A stretch of DNA of 64,000 nt from Ferroplasma sp. GTDB taxonomy: Archaea; Thermoplasmatota; Thermoplasmata; Thermoplasmatales; Thermoplasmataceae. A program made the position numbers and the translations under genes. This document shows positions 9,732 to 19,108 of the stretch, in pieces (position 1 is the first letter of the stretch; each line of letters opens with the position of its first letter). The stretch is from positions 1,178,001 to 1,242,000 of the forward strand of contig NZ_CP133597.1 of NCBI RefSeq assembly GCF_031200575.1, read 5' to 3'. The notes below the pieces were generated by a model. It saw only the letters and a program-made list of their open reading frames with translations, did no database searches and had not been told where the DNA came from.

Positions 9732-11639
9732 TTATAATCCATTAAATGGGAATTTGTTCCTATTGGAATCCCTGTAATATATTAAAATCTCCCTTGAATA
9801 CAAGATAACAGTTTTTGAATAATTACTTACAACTTTTGATTCGCCTGACTTTCTATCCCTCATTTCAACAGGTATTTCTCTGATTTTTCTATTTTTGCTG
9901 TTGAATATTAAAATGTAGAGCAATGCCTTATAGAAATATTTGTATGATTTTAAATCAGTTAACATTTTTCTTTCGCAGAGAAAGTATCCAGATAATGGAT
10001 CGTTAATTTTTCTTGTGAAGGGAAACATTGAATGCGCGATTATTGTGGCTATTCTACTAATTACCTCTCTTTTAGAATCCCATTGAATCTTTGAACCTAT
10101 TATATACCTTGAACCGATTATAATTGAATATCCCTGATTAAATTTATCAACGAAATCTTTTATATATTCAACTGGATGCTGAAGGTCACAATCCATAATA
10201 AGAATATATGGATTTATTGCGCTTTTGGCACCTGCTATCTGTGCATCCAGCGTACCCATTTTCTTGGTTCTTTTTATAAGATTTATATTAATCTTATGAT
10301 TTGATTCCTTATATTGTTCCACTATTTCCTGGGTGCCGTCTGTACTACCATCATCCACTATAACTATCTCGTCTATATTTTTAATTTTATTTAATTCAAT
10401 GGTACGGTGCACCTGATCCAGCCATTCCTTTATGTTTCCTGCTTCATTCAGTGAAGCAGTTACAATACTTATCTTCTTATCTGAAGGCGGCAGCGTATTT
10501 AATATTTTCTTTAATCCCATCTGGCTATTGTTCTTTTCAATGAAATCAAGGCTTTTGGAGTGTATATATGCCTTCATTTCTGCATAATATTCGGGATTTG
10601 ATTCTTTTATTTTTCTATAATAATTTACAAATTCGGTTAATTTGACTATATTTGGTTTTTTAACAAGAATGATATTATTGTCTAAATCCTGTGAGAGAGT
10701 TGAACTTGAATAGAAGTTAGTTGATAGGAGAGGAAGACCGGAGAGCGGTGCCTCAAAATATGCGCTGCTAAGTGGTTCATAATTTGAAAGATTTATCATT
10801 ATATCAGGCTTTGTTAAAAGTTCACACCTAGACTTTTCATCAGAATCTGTAAACACATTAACATTGCTGTATTTAGATATGGATTTTAAAAAGGCATTTC
10901 TCCTTTTTCTACTCTCAATAAACCAGAAATTTACAGATTTAAAAGATTTTATCATTTTTTTAATCAGGCTATGCCATCTATAGGATGAAATATTATCGTA
11001 ACAGACCACAGTAAATCCCGAATTTTTTCCAGTATTGTATATTTGATTATTCAGATTATATTGAGGCATATTGAATATCATATTTTCTGGGATACCCAGT
11101 TTTGTATAGAAATTGTACTGATAATCGTTCTGCACCTGAACCCTGACGTCCAGTCTGTTTATATGCTTAAATATAATTATGTTAAATAATTTAACAAAGG
11201 GTTTTTCTATCCCCCTCCTGCTTAAATACTCAAAGTATGTTCCATGATTTCCCAGAATAATTATAGGTTTTTTATTATGTAAGTAGAAATACCGGGTCAT
11301 TTTTGAAAACATAACGTCAGGATTTGCGAAATAGTACAGATCATAGTCTATAAACTTTCTATAAATAAGGTCGAATGAAAACAAACCGATAAGGCCTACT
11401 GATATTCCATTACTGAGACCTAATACAGATTTTTTTGCAAATAAATCAAAATTGAAGGCGTTTGTGTTTATTGTATATCCTGATCCCTTAAGTTTAATAT
11501 TATCGCCCATGGGATATGCTGGTGTAAAAATTGTGACATCATACCCAAGTTGTTCAAGAGTTTCAGCAATTTGTTTTATATTCTTTTCCGCCAATCCATT
11601 TTTACCCAAGTTAGATGAGCCTATAATAGCTGCTTTCAT
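9732..11639 (-). CDS. Two-domain glycosyltransferase: GT4 fused to a GT2 DPM1-like domain
   Basis: Protein of 635 residues with two transferase domains. Residues ~1-385 are GT4-like: it starts MKAAIIGSSNLGKNG, has a GHGT-type HGTYFEYLSRRG segment and the E-x7-E motif in NYEPLSSAYFEAPLSG. Residues ~393-635 form a GT2 domain like dolichyl-phosphate mannosyltransferase, with IVTASLNEAGN, VDDGSTDGT and the DCDLQHP DxD motif. It ends without the membrane helices of longer DPM-type enzymes. The start at 11639 is chosen because the domain begins there; the frame extends upstream to 11687. It may make a polyprenyl-phosphate sugar and also add a sugar. Substrates unknown. Confidence 0.85.
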   Translation of the reverse strand: MKAAIIGSSNLGKNGLAEKNIKQIAETLEQLGYDVTIFTPAYPMGDNIKLKGSGYTINTNAFNFDLFAKKSVLGLSNGISVGLIGLFSFDLIYRKFIDYDLYYFANPDVMFSKMTRYFYLHNKKPIIILGNHGTYFEYLSRRGIEKPFVKLFNIIIFKHINRLDVRVQVQNDYQYNFYTKLGIPENMIFNMPQYNLNNQIYNTGKNSGFTVVCYDNISSYRWHSLIKKMIKSFKSVNFWFIESRKRRNAFLKSISKYSNVNVFTDSDEKSRCELLTKPDIMINLSNYEPLSSAYFEAPLSGLPLLSTNFYSSSTLSQDLDNNIILVKKPNIVKLTEFVNYYRKIKESNPEYYAEMKAYIHSKSLDFIEKNNSQMGLKKILNTLPPSDKKISIVTASLNEAGNIKEWLDQVHRTIELNKIKNIDEIVIVDDGSTDGTQEIVEQYKESNHKININLIKRTKKMGTLDAQIAGAKSAINPYILIMDCDLQHPVEYIKDFVDKFNQGYSIIIGSRYIIGSKIQWDSKREVISRIATIIAHSMFPFTRKINDPLSGYFLCERKMLTDLKSYKYFYKALLYILIFNSKNRKIREIPVEMRDRKSGESKVVSNYSKTVILYSREILIYYRDSNRNKFPFNGL

Positions 11640-11942
11640 ACAATTAGTTGTGAATGAAAAATGGCTATATATAGGTTTGTAGTGCATAAGATTATTCTTT
11701 CGATTCAGTATTCGAAAAATATTATCTTTGAGATGCCATTATGAGAGCTATTTATATTTTACATGACCGGTAAAATTGTAAAAATGATAGAATAATAGCA
11801 ATTAGAAGGTAAAATCACCAAATAGAAGGAAATACTATATATGAAATTACATAATTATTGAATATTTTATTGATAAATGTTGGTTAGTCAACTAAATATT
11901 TATTAGATTATAATTCATGGCGTCAAGAGATTGTGAGTATAA

Positions 11943-13034
11943 ATGAAAATAACAATGATGCATGACGGGGGACCAATTAGTGGAATATCCACATATTTTT
12001 ATAATATTTTTCAGAATATGAAATTTCATAACGAAGATGCAGCCTTATACCAGTATATATTATGGAAATCAAAGATTACGCCCCCGGATGGTATAGCTGT
12101 AATTAATGAGCCAAGAAATATTCCAAGCTCTGTATTCATTCAAAAAGCTATAACAGTCACAGACCTTTATTTTGGTCATAACTGGCATCAATTTAGAAAA
12201 ATAAAAACTGGAGATTTTACAATTCTATCAAATCCAGCCCTTCTTAAATTAACAAAATACATCCATAACTGCGGGGTAATCGCTCACGACCTTTATTATC
12301 TATATAACAACAACGATTCAAAGCTTTTTAATATTTATTTCAGAAAACAGTATAAAATGTTCAACCAACCTGATTTTATTCTTTCAAACTCTGAATTCAC
12401 CAGGAATGATATGATTGAAAGATTAAACATTGTTCCTGATAAAATAACAACTGTTTATCCTTATATTAACGGCAAAATATTTTACCCTGGAGAGAGTACT
12501 TTCAGGAATACACTCGGAGTTGATAATAAAAAATTAATACTGAATGTGGCAGGTGAAAAGCCCAATAAGAATATTGAAACTGTTATAAGATTGATGTCAA
12601 AGCTTCCAGACAATTATGTTCTGATAAGGGTGGGCAGGAGCACTTCATCAATGAAGTTAATACATGATTTACATTTGGAAAAACGGGTTATATTTAAAGA
12701 AAACATAAAAGAGGCAGAACTTGCAGATATTTATAGAGGTTCTGATATGTTTGTTTTTCCCTCATTATTGGAAGGCTTTGGGCTTCCCATTGTAGAGGCC
12801 ATGTCCTCTGGTGTGCCTGTGCTTGGCTCAAACAGCGGCTCATTACCGGAGGTTATCGGAAATTCAGGCATTGTTTCTGATCCATATGACATTGACTTCA
12901 TGGCGGACCGCATACAATCCATAGTCGAGGACTATAAGGAATATGATAAATACAGGCAACTGGGCATAGAGAGGGGTAAATTATTTAATATGGAAACTCA
13001 ATATAAGCAGATTATGTCGGCGCTGAATAAATGA
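11943..13034 (+). CDS. GT4 family glycosyltransferase
   Basis: Retaining GT-B glycosyltransferase of 363 residues. Seen: a glycine-rich N-terminal loop HDGGPISGISTY, a strand ending VIAHDLYYLYN, the second domain from LILNVAGEKPNKNIE, and the donor-site motif EGFGLPIVEAMSSGVPVLGS (E-x7-E). It resembles the GT4 proteins at 13314-14372 and 27097-28131, so these look like one duplicated subfamily. The gene stands alone; a gap of about 280 bases follows before the next gene. Confidence 0.88.
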   Translation: MKITMMHDGGPISGISTYFYNIFQNMKFHNEDAALYQYILWKSKITPPDGIAVINEPRNIPSSVFIQKAITVTDLYFGHNWHQFRKIKTGDFTILSNPALLKLTKYIHNCGVIAHDLYYLYNNNDSKLFNIYFRKQYKMFNQPDFILSNSEFTRNDMIERLNIVPDKITTVYPYINGKIFYPGESTFRNTLGVDNKKLILNVAGEKPNKNIETVIRLMSKLPDNYVLIRVGRSTSSMKLIHDLHLEKRVIFKENIKEAELADIYRGSDMFVFPSLLEGFGLPIVEAMSSGVPVLGSNSGSLPEVIGNSGIVSDPYDIDFMADRIQSIVEDYKEYDKYRQLGIERGKLFNMETQYKQIMSALNK

Positions 13035-13281
13035 TTTGTAGGTATTTATTCTGTAAATTATTAAATCAATAATTAAATTCACAAAGCTGATTTTAATGCA
13101 TTTTCATTTATCTGGGAGAATTTAGTGAATAATGCACAAAACAGAAAGTTATTTCTTAAAACTACATTATCTATTATTATAGGGAAGAACTATATAATAT
13201 GAGTATTGAATAGCAAATAAATCTACATATTATATCTGGGTATTTTTATTATGGACATGAATAGTTAAGCTACTCCTAAAA

Positions 13282-13293
13282 TAAATTTTTAAT
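13282..13293 (+). promoter_or_regulatory. TATA box for GT4 gene at 13314
   Basis: aaatttttaatc is centred about 26 bases before the ATG at 13314 with no Shine-Dalgarno site, consistent with a leaderless start. The rest of the 13035-13313 gap shows no gene or repeat. Confidence 0.55.
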
Positions 13294-13313
13294 CAACTTC
13301 TGCATACCATGCT

Positions 13314-14372
13314 ATGATCACTTACATTACAGTCGATTCCACCGTTACAGGTGTTGGCAAATACGCTTACGATGTATACAACCTATTAAAACCGGAAAGT
13401 GAAATTATACAGATAATTTTTAATAAAAAATTCATGGATAAATATTACAGTACACCTGTAATGGGAACAAAATATACGGCTCTGAATTATTTTATGTCTA
13501 AAACAATCTATAGAGATATAATAAAAGATGTGAATTCCAGGGACAATATAATACATATTACATCACAGACAATGAAGCCCATATTCAAAGCAAAAAATAT
13601 GGTTGTTACCATTCATGATGTCATAGCCATGCAGAAAAATATCGCATCTAACTCAATAATGGAGAAAATAAAGAATATTTATCTGAGGCAATATCTTCAT
13701 GAGTACATTAAATACGAAAACATTATAACAATATCCAATTATGTAAAATCGATGATTCTTGAAAATTTTAATATTAATAAGAATAATATTACTGTAATTT
13801 CCCCATATGTTTCCAATAACTTTAATCATATTATGGATAAACATATGTTGAGGAAAAAACATGGATTGCCTGAAAATAAAAAACTGATACTTTCTGTTTC
13901 CTCAAATCAACCACGAAAAAACCTAGGAATGGTAAAAAAGGTAATGGAAGGGCTGGGAACTGATTATAAACTTGTAAGGATAGGGTCTCAGGTAGGTGAT
14001 TCCATAACATTTCACAATGTTTCACAGGAGACGGTAAACGAGATATATAATGCCTGTGATATACTTTATTTTCCAACTCTTATGGAGGGATTTGGGTATC
14101 CTGTTGTTGAGGCTTTTAAAACCGGACTGCCTGTTGTATCATCTGATATAGAAGTAATAAGGGAAGTAGCATCAGATGCGGCCATACTGGTAAACCCGAA
14201 TGATTTAGACCAGAATATCAAAGCAGTAAAGAATGCACTGGATAATAAGGAAAATTTAATAAAAAAGGGATATTCAGTATCAGATAGATATAGTCCTGAA
14301 GTTATTAGAAATAAACTTATAAGATATTATAACGGTATAATGGAAGATGCTGTTAGAGATAAAACTAATTAA
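13314..14372 (+). CDS. GT4 family glycosyltransferase
   Basis: GT-B enzyme of 352 residues. Seen: N-terminal VTGVGKYAYDVY, interdomain VVTIHDVIAM, second domain LILSVSSNQPRKNLGMVKK with the phosphate-contacting RK pair, and the E-x7-E donor motif in EGFGYPVVEAFKTGLPVVSSD. The closest relative within the window is the gene at 27097. The stop at 14372 is only 20 bases before the next start, so this gene and the DUF2079 protein probably share a transcript. Confidence 0.88.
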   Translation: MITYITVDSTVTGVGKYAYDVYNLLKPESEIIQIIFNKKFMDKYYSTPVMGTKYTALNYFMSKTIYRDIIKDVNSRDNIIHITSQTMKPIFKAKNMVVTIHDVIAMQKNIASNSIMEKIKNIYLRQYLHEYIKYENIITISNYVKSMILENFNINKNNITVISPYVSNNFNHIMDKHMLRKKHGLPENKKLILSVSSNQPRKNLGMVKKVMEGLGTDYKLVRIGSQVGDSITFHNVSQETVNEIYNACDILYFPTLMEGFGYPVVEAFKTGLPVVSSDIEVIREVASDAAILVNPNDLDQNIKAVKNALDNKENLIKKGYSVSDRYSPEVIRNKLIRYYNGIMEDAVRDKTN

Positions 14373-14392
14373 TAAGTGTGTTATAGCAGTTC

Positions 14393-16033
14393 ATGCAGAA
14401 ACAAACAAAAATAGATATAATTATCTTATCTGCATTCACTATACTATTCTCAATTTTATCCTCAATAATTTCCTACTTAAAATATATCAGCTTTAATGAC
14501 AGTGTTTACGATTTGGGTGTTTCATCTGCCCTTATTAAGAATGCCCTTACATCTCCTGTTGCCTATCATAAACTTATATATTTTCTAATATTTCCTGTTT
14601 ATCATTTCTTTCCCTCACAGGTTGGTTTAATGGTTTTTCAAGACTTCTTCATATGTGCTGGAAGCATTCCACTGTATTTCATATCCAGAAGGGTAATAGA
14701 CGACAGGAAATATTCAGTAATTATATCACTATTATGGCTACTATATTTTCCACTGTCAGGTGTACAGTGGTTTGATTTCCACTTTATGGCACTTTTCCCC
14801 ACTTTATTTCTTGCAGGATTTGCATTTTTTGTATATGGAAAATATAGGGAATCTTTAATCCTTATGTTTCTGGCAGGAATAACCGATCTGCTGGCCCCGT
14901 TTATACTTATTTTTCTTGTAATAATATTGATTATTAAGAAGTCAAAGGTTCCAAAATATTATTTATATTCCATAATATTCACGGTTGCCGCCATAATTAT
15001 CCTTGTCTTTACGCAATATCCGTCCTATATACTGGGGCTCCTAAACCTATATTCACTATACGCAAACCCTGCAATTTTATACGCATCGTTGAATAGGAAA
15101 ATTTTATATTTTGTACTTGCTGGCATACCTCTGGGACTGATATCCTTTACTGTACCGGAGGCACTCCTTATAGTTCCCTATATTGGCCTTGTATTTGTAC
15201 ATAATTATACTCCATATTTTCAGCCGGTATTGTATCAGTATCCTGCCTTAATTGCCTCTGGAATGTTTATTTCATTTATTTACGGCTTAAAACGGATTTC
15301 ATCCGGCAAATTAAAAGTAAAAATTAAACACATAATGCCGGCTGTAGTTGCAATTACAGTTATAACATGGCTCCTCTTTACACCCTATGGAAATTTAATC
15401 ACAAATAATAACTCCGGAATTCAGTACGCAAATGAAATATCAATGGGGAATTATGATACGCATTCTGCTATTACATACACCCTGGAGGATGGGGAGTTAA
15501 ACTCAATGATAGTCAAAATTCCGGAAGGTTCTTCTGTTGCCATACAGAATAATATGCCGCAGCTGGTACAATCATACAATTACGTGTTGCCATGCAACGG
15601 GTATAATGGGTCCCCACAGTATATAATCACCGACCCATACTCGGTGTGGTTTTACAATGTGGGCATAGCGCCAAATACATACACTAATACCCTGACATTT
15701 GTCAATGAAAAATTAAGCTCCGGTAACTATGGAATACTATACGAGGAATCAGGCATGATTTTAATGGAGAGGGGATATGCAGGAAAACCAATTAAATTTA
15801 TTCCTTATAAAGCAAGTGCCAGGAACAATTCAATTATTAATTTTATTCCTCCGGGGAATTATTCGATTCAGTCTAATGTAAACATAACACTTATTAGCAG
15901 TAGTGAAACGTATAATATAGTTCCGGACAATGGCCATGCATATTTTCAAATAACAAAATACATCACAGGTGTAAGGGTAGAATTTAATTCGAATATGAGT
16001 GTTGCATTTATCCAGAAAAATTACATTATTTAG
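14393..16033 (+). CDS. DUF2079 polytopic membrane protein, GT-C-like candidate
   Basis: Protein of 546 residues with about ten hydrophobic segments in the first 340 residues and an extracytoplasmic C-terminal domain rich in Asn, Ser and Tyr. Seen: NDSVYDLGVSSALI in the first loop, matching AYDLGINAQ of the homologue at 6693, and WFDFHFMALFPTLFLAG downstream, matching SFPFHNMAFLPFFFLLA. It lies 20 bases after a GT4 gene and is probably co-transcribed with it. A lipid-linked-sugar transferase role is inferred from topology and context only. The stop is TAG. Confidence 0.75.
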   Translation: MQKQTKIDIIILSAFTILFSILSSIISYLKYISFNDSVYDLGVSSALIKNALTSPVAYHKLIYFLIFPVYHFFPSQVGLMVFQDFFICAGSIPLYFISRRVIDDRKYSVIISLLWLLYFPLSGVQWFDFHFMALFPTLFLAGFAFFVYGKYRESLILMFLAGITDLLAPFILIFLVIILIIKKSKVPKYYLYSIIFTVAAIIILVFTQYPSYILGLLNLYSLYANPAILYASLNRKILYFVLAGIPLGLISFTVPEALLIVPYIGLVFVHNYTPYFQPVLYQYPALIASGMFISFIYGLKRISSGKLKVKIKHIMPAVVAITVITWLLFTPYGNLITNNNSGIQYANEISMGNYDTHSAITYTLEDGELNSMIVKIPEGSSVAIQNNMPQLVQSYNYVLPCNGYNGSPQYIITDPYSVWFYNVGIAPNTYTNTLTFVNEKLSSGNYGILYEESGMILMERGYAGKPIKFIPYKASARNNSIINFIPPGNYSIQSNVNITLISSSETYNIVPDNGHAYFQITKYITGVRVEFNSNMSVAFIQKNYII

Positions 16034-16198
16034 TATTTATTCTCTAATGATTGTATGCACAACCAAACATGCAGTACAAATGGCTGATATAAGACACTTT
16101 ACAAATATAAAATCATCATGTAATTTTTTATATACCGTTAAAAGATATATCAGACAACGTCCTACAAATACAGTAAAATCAATGTTTTTATGCCAATG

Positions 16199-16212
16199 TT
16201 TATATATAACAG
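16199..16212 (+). promoter_or_regulatory. TATA box deciding the start of the Alg5-like GT2 gene
   Basis: tttatatataac is centred about 28 bases before the ATG at 16234 and argues for that start over the in-frame TTG at 16225. The 16034-16198 stretch before it holds no supportable gene. Confidence 0.6.
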
Positions 16213-16233
16213 TGGGTTTTCTGCTTGAATATA

Positions 16234-17022
16234 ATGGAACATGGCAAAAATTCAGGAAGTTCTGAAAAATACGAAACAGGCATATCTTTAATTATACCTG
16301 CATATCATGAGAAAAACAGAATCATGCAGAGTTTAAATAAATACATACCCGTTCTTGAATCCACAGGTTTGAAATATGAAATTATAGTTGTGATTGATGG
16401 GGAGGATGGAACACAGAATATATTGGGCGGGATTAAAAATTTAAGTTATTACAAGCCAGTAATAAGGCTCGGTAAGGGTGGTGCTGTCAAGAAAGGCTTT
16501 TCACTTGCAAAATATAGCTATATAGGGTATATAGACGCAGACGGAAGTCTGGACGCAAAGGATTTTAAAAATTTGCTTTCAAGCATAAAGAATAATTGCT
16601 GCACAATAGCATCAAGATATCTGAATAATAGCAAATGGATCAATAAAGAGCCATTATTTAACAGAATATCCAGTAGGGGATTCAACCTCCTTGTCAATGC
16701 GTTCTTCAGGCTAAATGTTAAGGATACACAGTGTGGTGCAAAATTTTTCAATAAAAAGATTATAGATAAGATACTTCCAGCCGTAACTGTCAGGAACAGG
16801 ACATTCGATGTTTCTATACTGTACCATGTAAAGAGATCAGGATTCAAGATCAGTGAAATGCCTGTAACATGGAATCATGATAATAATTCAAACATGCCCA
16901 TAAAGGCAGCGATAATACCCATGTTCATGACAATAGTTGCAATAAAGCTCATGAATTCAAGAATTAAAGAATATGTTCCAAAGTTTTTTTATAAAGTTGT
17001 TTCAAAATTCAATTTTTATTGA
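16234..17022 (+). CDS. GT2 glycosyltransferase, dolichyl-phosphate glucosyltransferase-like
   Basis: GT-A enzyme of 262 residues. Seen: SLIIPAYHEKNRI, VVIDGEDGTQN, GKGGAVKKGF, the metal motif YIDADGSLDAKDF, and the CGAKFF plus RTFDVSILY segments typical of the polyprenyl-phosphate hexosyltransferase branch that includes Alg5. It lacks a C-terminal helix bundle. Known members charge a lipid phosphate with glucose or mannose to feed GT-C transferases, which would fit the DUF2079 gene just upstream. Its end overlaps the convergent epimerase gene by seven bases. Confidence 0.85.
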   Translation: MEHGKNSGSSEKYETGISLIIPAYHEKNRIMQSLNKYIPVLESTGLKYEIIVVIDGEDGTQNILGGIKNLSYYKPVIRLGKGGAVKKGFSLAKYSYIGYIDADGSLDAKDFKNLLSSIKNNCCTIASRYLNNSKWINKEPLFNRISSRGFNLLVNAFFRLNVKDTQCGAKFFNKKIIDKILPAVTVRNRTFDVSILYHVKRSGFKISEMPVTWNHDNNSNMPIKAAIIPMFMTIVAIKLMNSRIKEYVPKFFYKVVSKFNFY

Positions 17023-17909
17023 TCCAGCATCGCCCTGACACCTGACCTGATATTATATTCCGGGGCAAAGCCTAAATCAGCCTTTGCCTTTTCAATGTTA
17101 GCTTCAGTAAACATCTGGTAACTGGAAAACGGGTTTTTCTCATATTTTGGGTTAATGCTTGAACCCATTTCCTCACTGATGATTTTATAGATTGTATTGA
17201 AATCAGTGGATACCCCGGTTCCAATATTATAGGCTTCCCCTGTTTTTCCCTTTTCCATTGCAAGAACAGATGCCCTTGCATTGTCCTTTATGTAAATGAA
17301 ATCCCTTCTCTGGGTGCCGTCGCCGAATATTACCGGGGTTTTTTTATTCTTTAAGTCTTCTATGAACTTGTGGAATATACTTGAATATGCACCCTTGCTG
17401 TTCTCGCCTGTTCCGTATGTATTGAAATATCTTAAATAAACAGAATCCAGATGCCTCAAGAGTGAAAATGACCTTGCAGTAATTTCATTTGTATACTTTG
17501 TCACTGCATACAGGTTGGGATATGCATCTGTAACCATATTCTCTTTTACAGGGACATCTATATTGCCATATACTGCTGATGATGATGCCAAAATAACCTT
17601 TTTAACATTGTTTTTATATGCAGATTTCAGTATATTATATGTTCCCATTACGTTGATTTCATAGCCATTTGAATCTATATCTTCAAATTCTGGTGGTGAT
17701 GTGACAGCAGCTAGATTAAAAACATAATCAGCACCTTTCATGGAACTATAAAGTTTCTCATAATCAGATATGCTTCCTATGACATGTTCATTTGCATCAT
17801 TATCCTTTTCTGCAATATCATATGAAATGGTGTAATGGCCTTTTTTATTCAATAATTCTATGATATTTCTCCCTATAAATCCAGAACCTCCTATTACCAG
17901 TGATTTCAT
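17016..17909 (-). CDS. NAD-dependent sugar epimerase/dehydratase (GalE/WbpP-like)
   Basis: Extended SDR enzyme of 297 residues. Seen: N-terminal GGSGFIG NAD loop, DYVFNLAA, SSSAVYG and the catalytic Y-x3-K in NLYAVTKYTNE. The QRRDFIYIKD segment is common in UDP-sugar 4-epimerases. It probably interconverts UDP-glucose/galactose or the N-acetyl forms. The start ATG at 17909 has a minus-strand T/A box about 28 bases upstream. It faces a GT2 gene tail to tail. Confidence 0.85.
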   Translation of the reverse strand: MKSLVIGGSGFIGRNIIELLNKKGHYTISYDIAEKDNDANEHVIGSISDYEKLYSSMKGADYVFNLAAVTSPPEFEDIDSNGYEINVMGTYNILKSAYKNNVKKVILASSSAVYGNIDVPVKENMVTDAYPNLYAVTKYTNEITARSFSLLRHLDSVYLRYFNTYGTGENSKGAYSSIFHKFIEDLKNKKTPVIFGDGTQRRDFIYIKDNARASVLAMEKGKTGEAYNIGTGVSTDFNTIYKIISEEMGSSINPKYEKNPFSSYQMFTEANIEKAKADLGFAPEYNIRSGVRAMLDQ

Positions 17910-18107
17910 AACTTGGAATGATAAATGTGCATATATTTTTTTGCTGAGGTTTTTTTAACGTCCCGGATTTAAAAATCAGGTGCTTTTTTTACCATTTCAT
18001 GAAATTAAATATATTTTTAATAGAAATCATATAATTACTGTCTATTAACCAAGAATTTTTTAAAGAACAAACGTTATCTTCATTCGTATAACAAAGAATA
18101 AAAATAA

Positions 18108-19028
18108 TTAGTAATTATAATACTTTATCAGTTTGTCAATTCCCTCGTCCAGGGATATCCTTGCCTTAAAGCCTATCATCTCCTCAGTCTTCCTTATATC
18201 TGCCTTTGTGTAGTAGACGTATGTGTCCTTCATGGGGTTCTCAATGTACTCGGGCTTTATGTCCTTGTTTAGATGCTTATTTAATATCTTTACCAGTTCA
18301 TTCAGTGTATAGTTCTTTCCTGTTCCAACATTGTACACATTGAATTTCTTATTGTTCTCTGCTGCAAGGATTAGTGCATTGACTAAATCCTCTATGAATA
18401 CAAAATCCCTCTTCTGCTCACCGTCTCCATATAGCACAGGGCTAATGTTGTCATGCATTGCCCAGAGGAACTGGGATACTAAGTTTGCATATATCTTCTT
18501 TGACCTCTCATTATAGCCATACACGGAGAAGAACCTCATGCCCGATACGCTCATATCATATAGGTTGCAGTATAAGTTCGCTATCCTCTCCATTGCTATC
18601 CTTGCCTCGGTGTAGTAGTCCGATACCTTGGGTATGGCATCCTCCTTCTGCTCCTCTATTCCATTGTATATGGATGATGTGGATGCATACACTATGGGTA
18701 CTCTCTTTGGCTTTGCATACTCTAACACTGTTATCAAATCATCTATGGCATTTGCCATTAGGTGTGGATTGTTCTTGTACATGGGTGAAGAAGAGTATAT
18801 TCCAATATGAAATATGTAATCAGGATTTATCTCATAGTCATTTATATTCTTGACCTTATCCTTTATGAATTCTATCCTTCCTATTGAATCATCTAAATTA
18901 TGAACTGACCCTGTCTGAAGGTCGTCAAGCGCATACACATGATTCTCTTTTGATAACGTGTTTACCAAATTGGATCCAATGAACCCTGCACCGCCTGTAA
19001 CTAAAATTTCCTTATTCCTGATTGACAT
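18108..19028 (-). CDS. SDR-family sugar epimerase with Y-x3-R in place of Y-x3-K
   Basis: Extended SDR of 306 residues. Seen: TGGAGFIGSN at 11-20, DYIFHIG, ASTSSIYNG and EQKRDFVFIEDLVNALILA. The active-site pair reads Y139-TEA-R143 (DYYTEARIAMER), so the lysine that normally orients NAD and lowers the tyrosine pKa is arginine. It may still be active, or be a subfamily with shifted chemistry. Base composition (more C in wobble positions) differs from the very AT-rich genes next to it. A minus-strand T/A box about 28 bases before the ATG supports the start. A gap of about 200 bases separates it from the previous epimerase. Confidence 0.8.
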   Translation of the reverse strand: MSIRNKEILVTGGAGFIGSNLVNTLSKENHVYALDDLQTGSVHNLDDSIGRIEFIKDKVKNINDYEINPDYIFHIGIYSSSPMYKNNPHLMANAIDDLITVLEYAKPKRVPIVYASTSSIYNGIEEQKEDAIPKVSDYYTEARIAMERIANLYCNLYDMSVSGMRFFSVYGYNERSKKIYANLVSQFLWAMHDNISPVLYGDGEQKRDFVFIEDLVNALILAAENNKKFNVYNVGTGKNYTLNELVKILNKHLNKDIKPEYIENPMKDTYVYYTKADIRKTEEMIGFKARISLDEGIDKLIKYYNY

Positions 19029-19078
19029 GGAGGGTAATCCAATGTTTGTATAAATAAGTTTACTAGATAAAAAGTGAA

Positions 19079-19091
19079 TTTTATAAACTTA
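19079..19091 (+). promoter_or_regulatory. TATA box for GT4 gene at 19109
   Basis: ttttataaactta is centred about 25 bases before the ATG at 19109, fitting a leaderless transcript. Confidence 0.6.
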
Positions 19092-19108
19092 ATAGTTATA
19101 ATGATTAA

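Noticed and set aside
15999-16265. An 88-codon open frame overlapping the end of the DUF2079 gene and the start of the GT2 gene.
   Set aside because: It has no recognisable protein pattern, overlaps a well-supported gene and contains the TATA box of the next gene.
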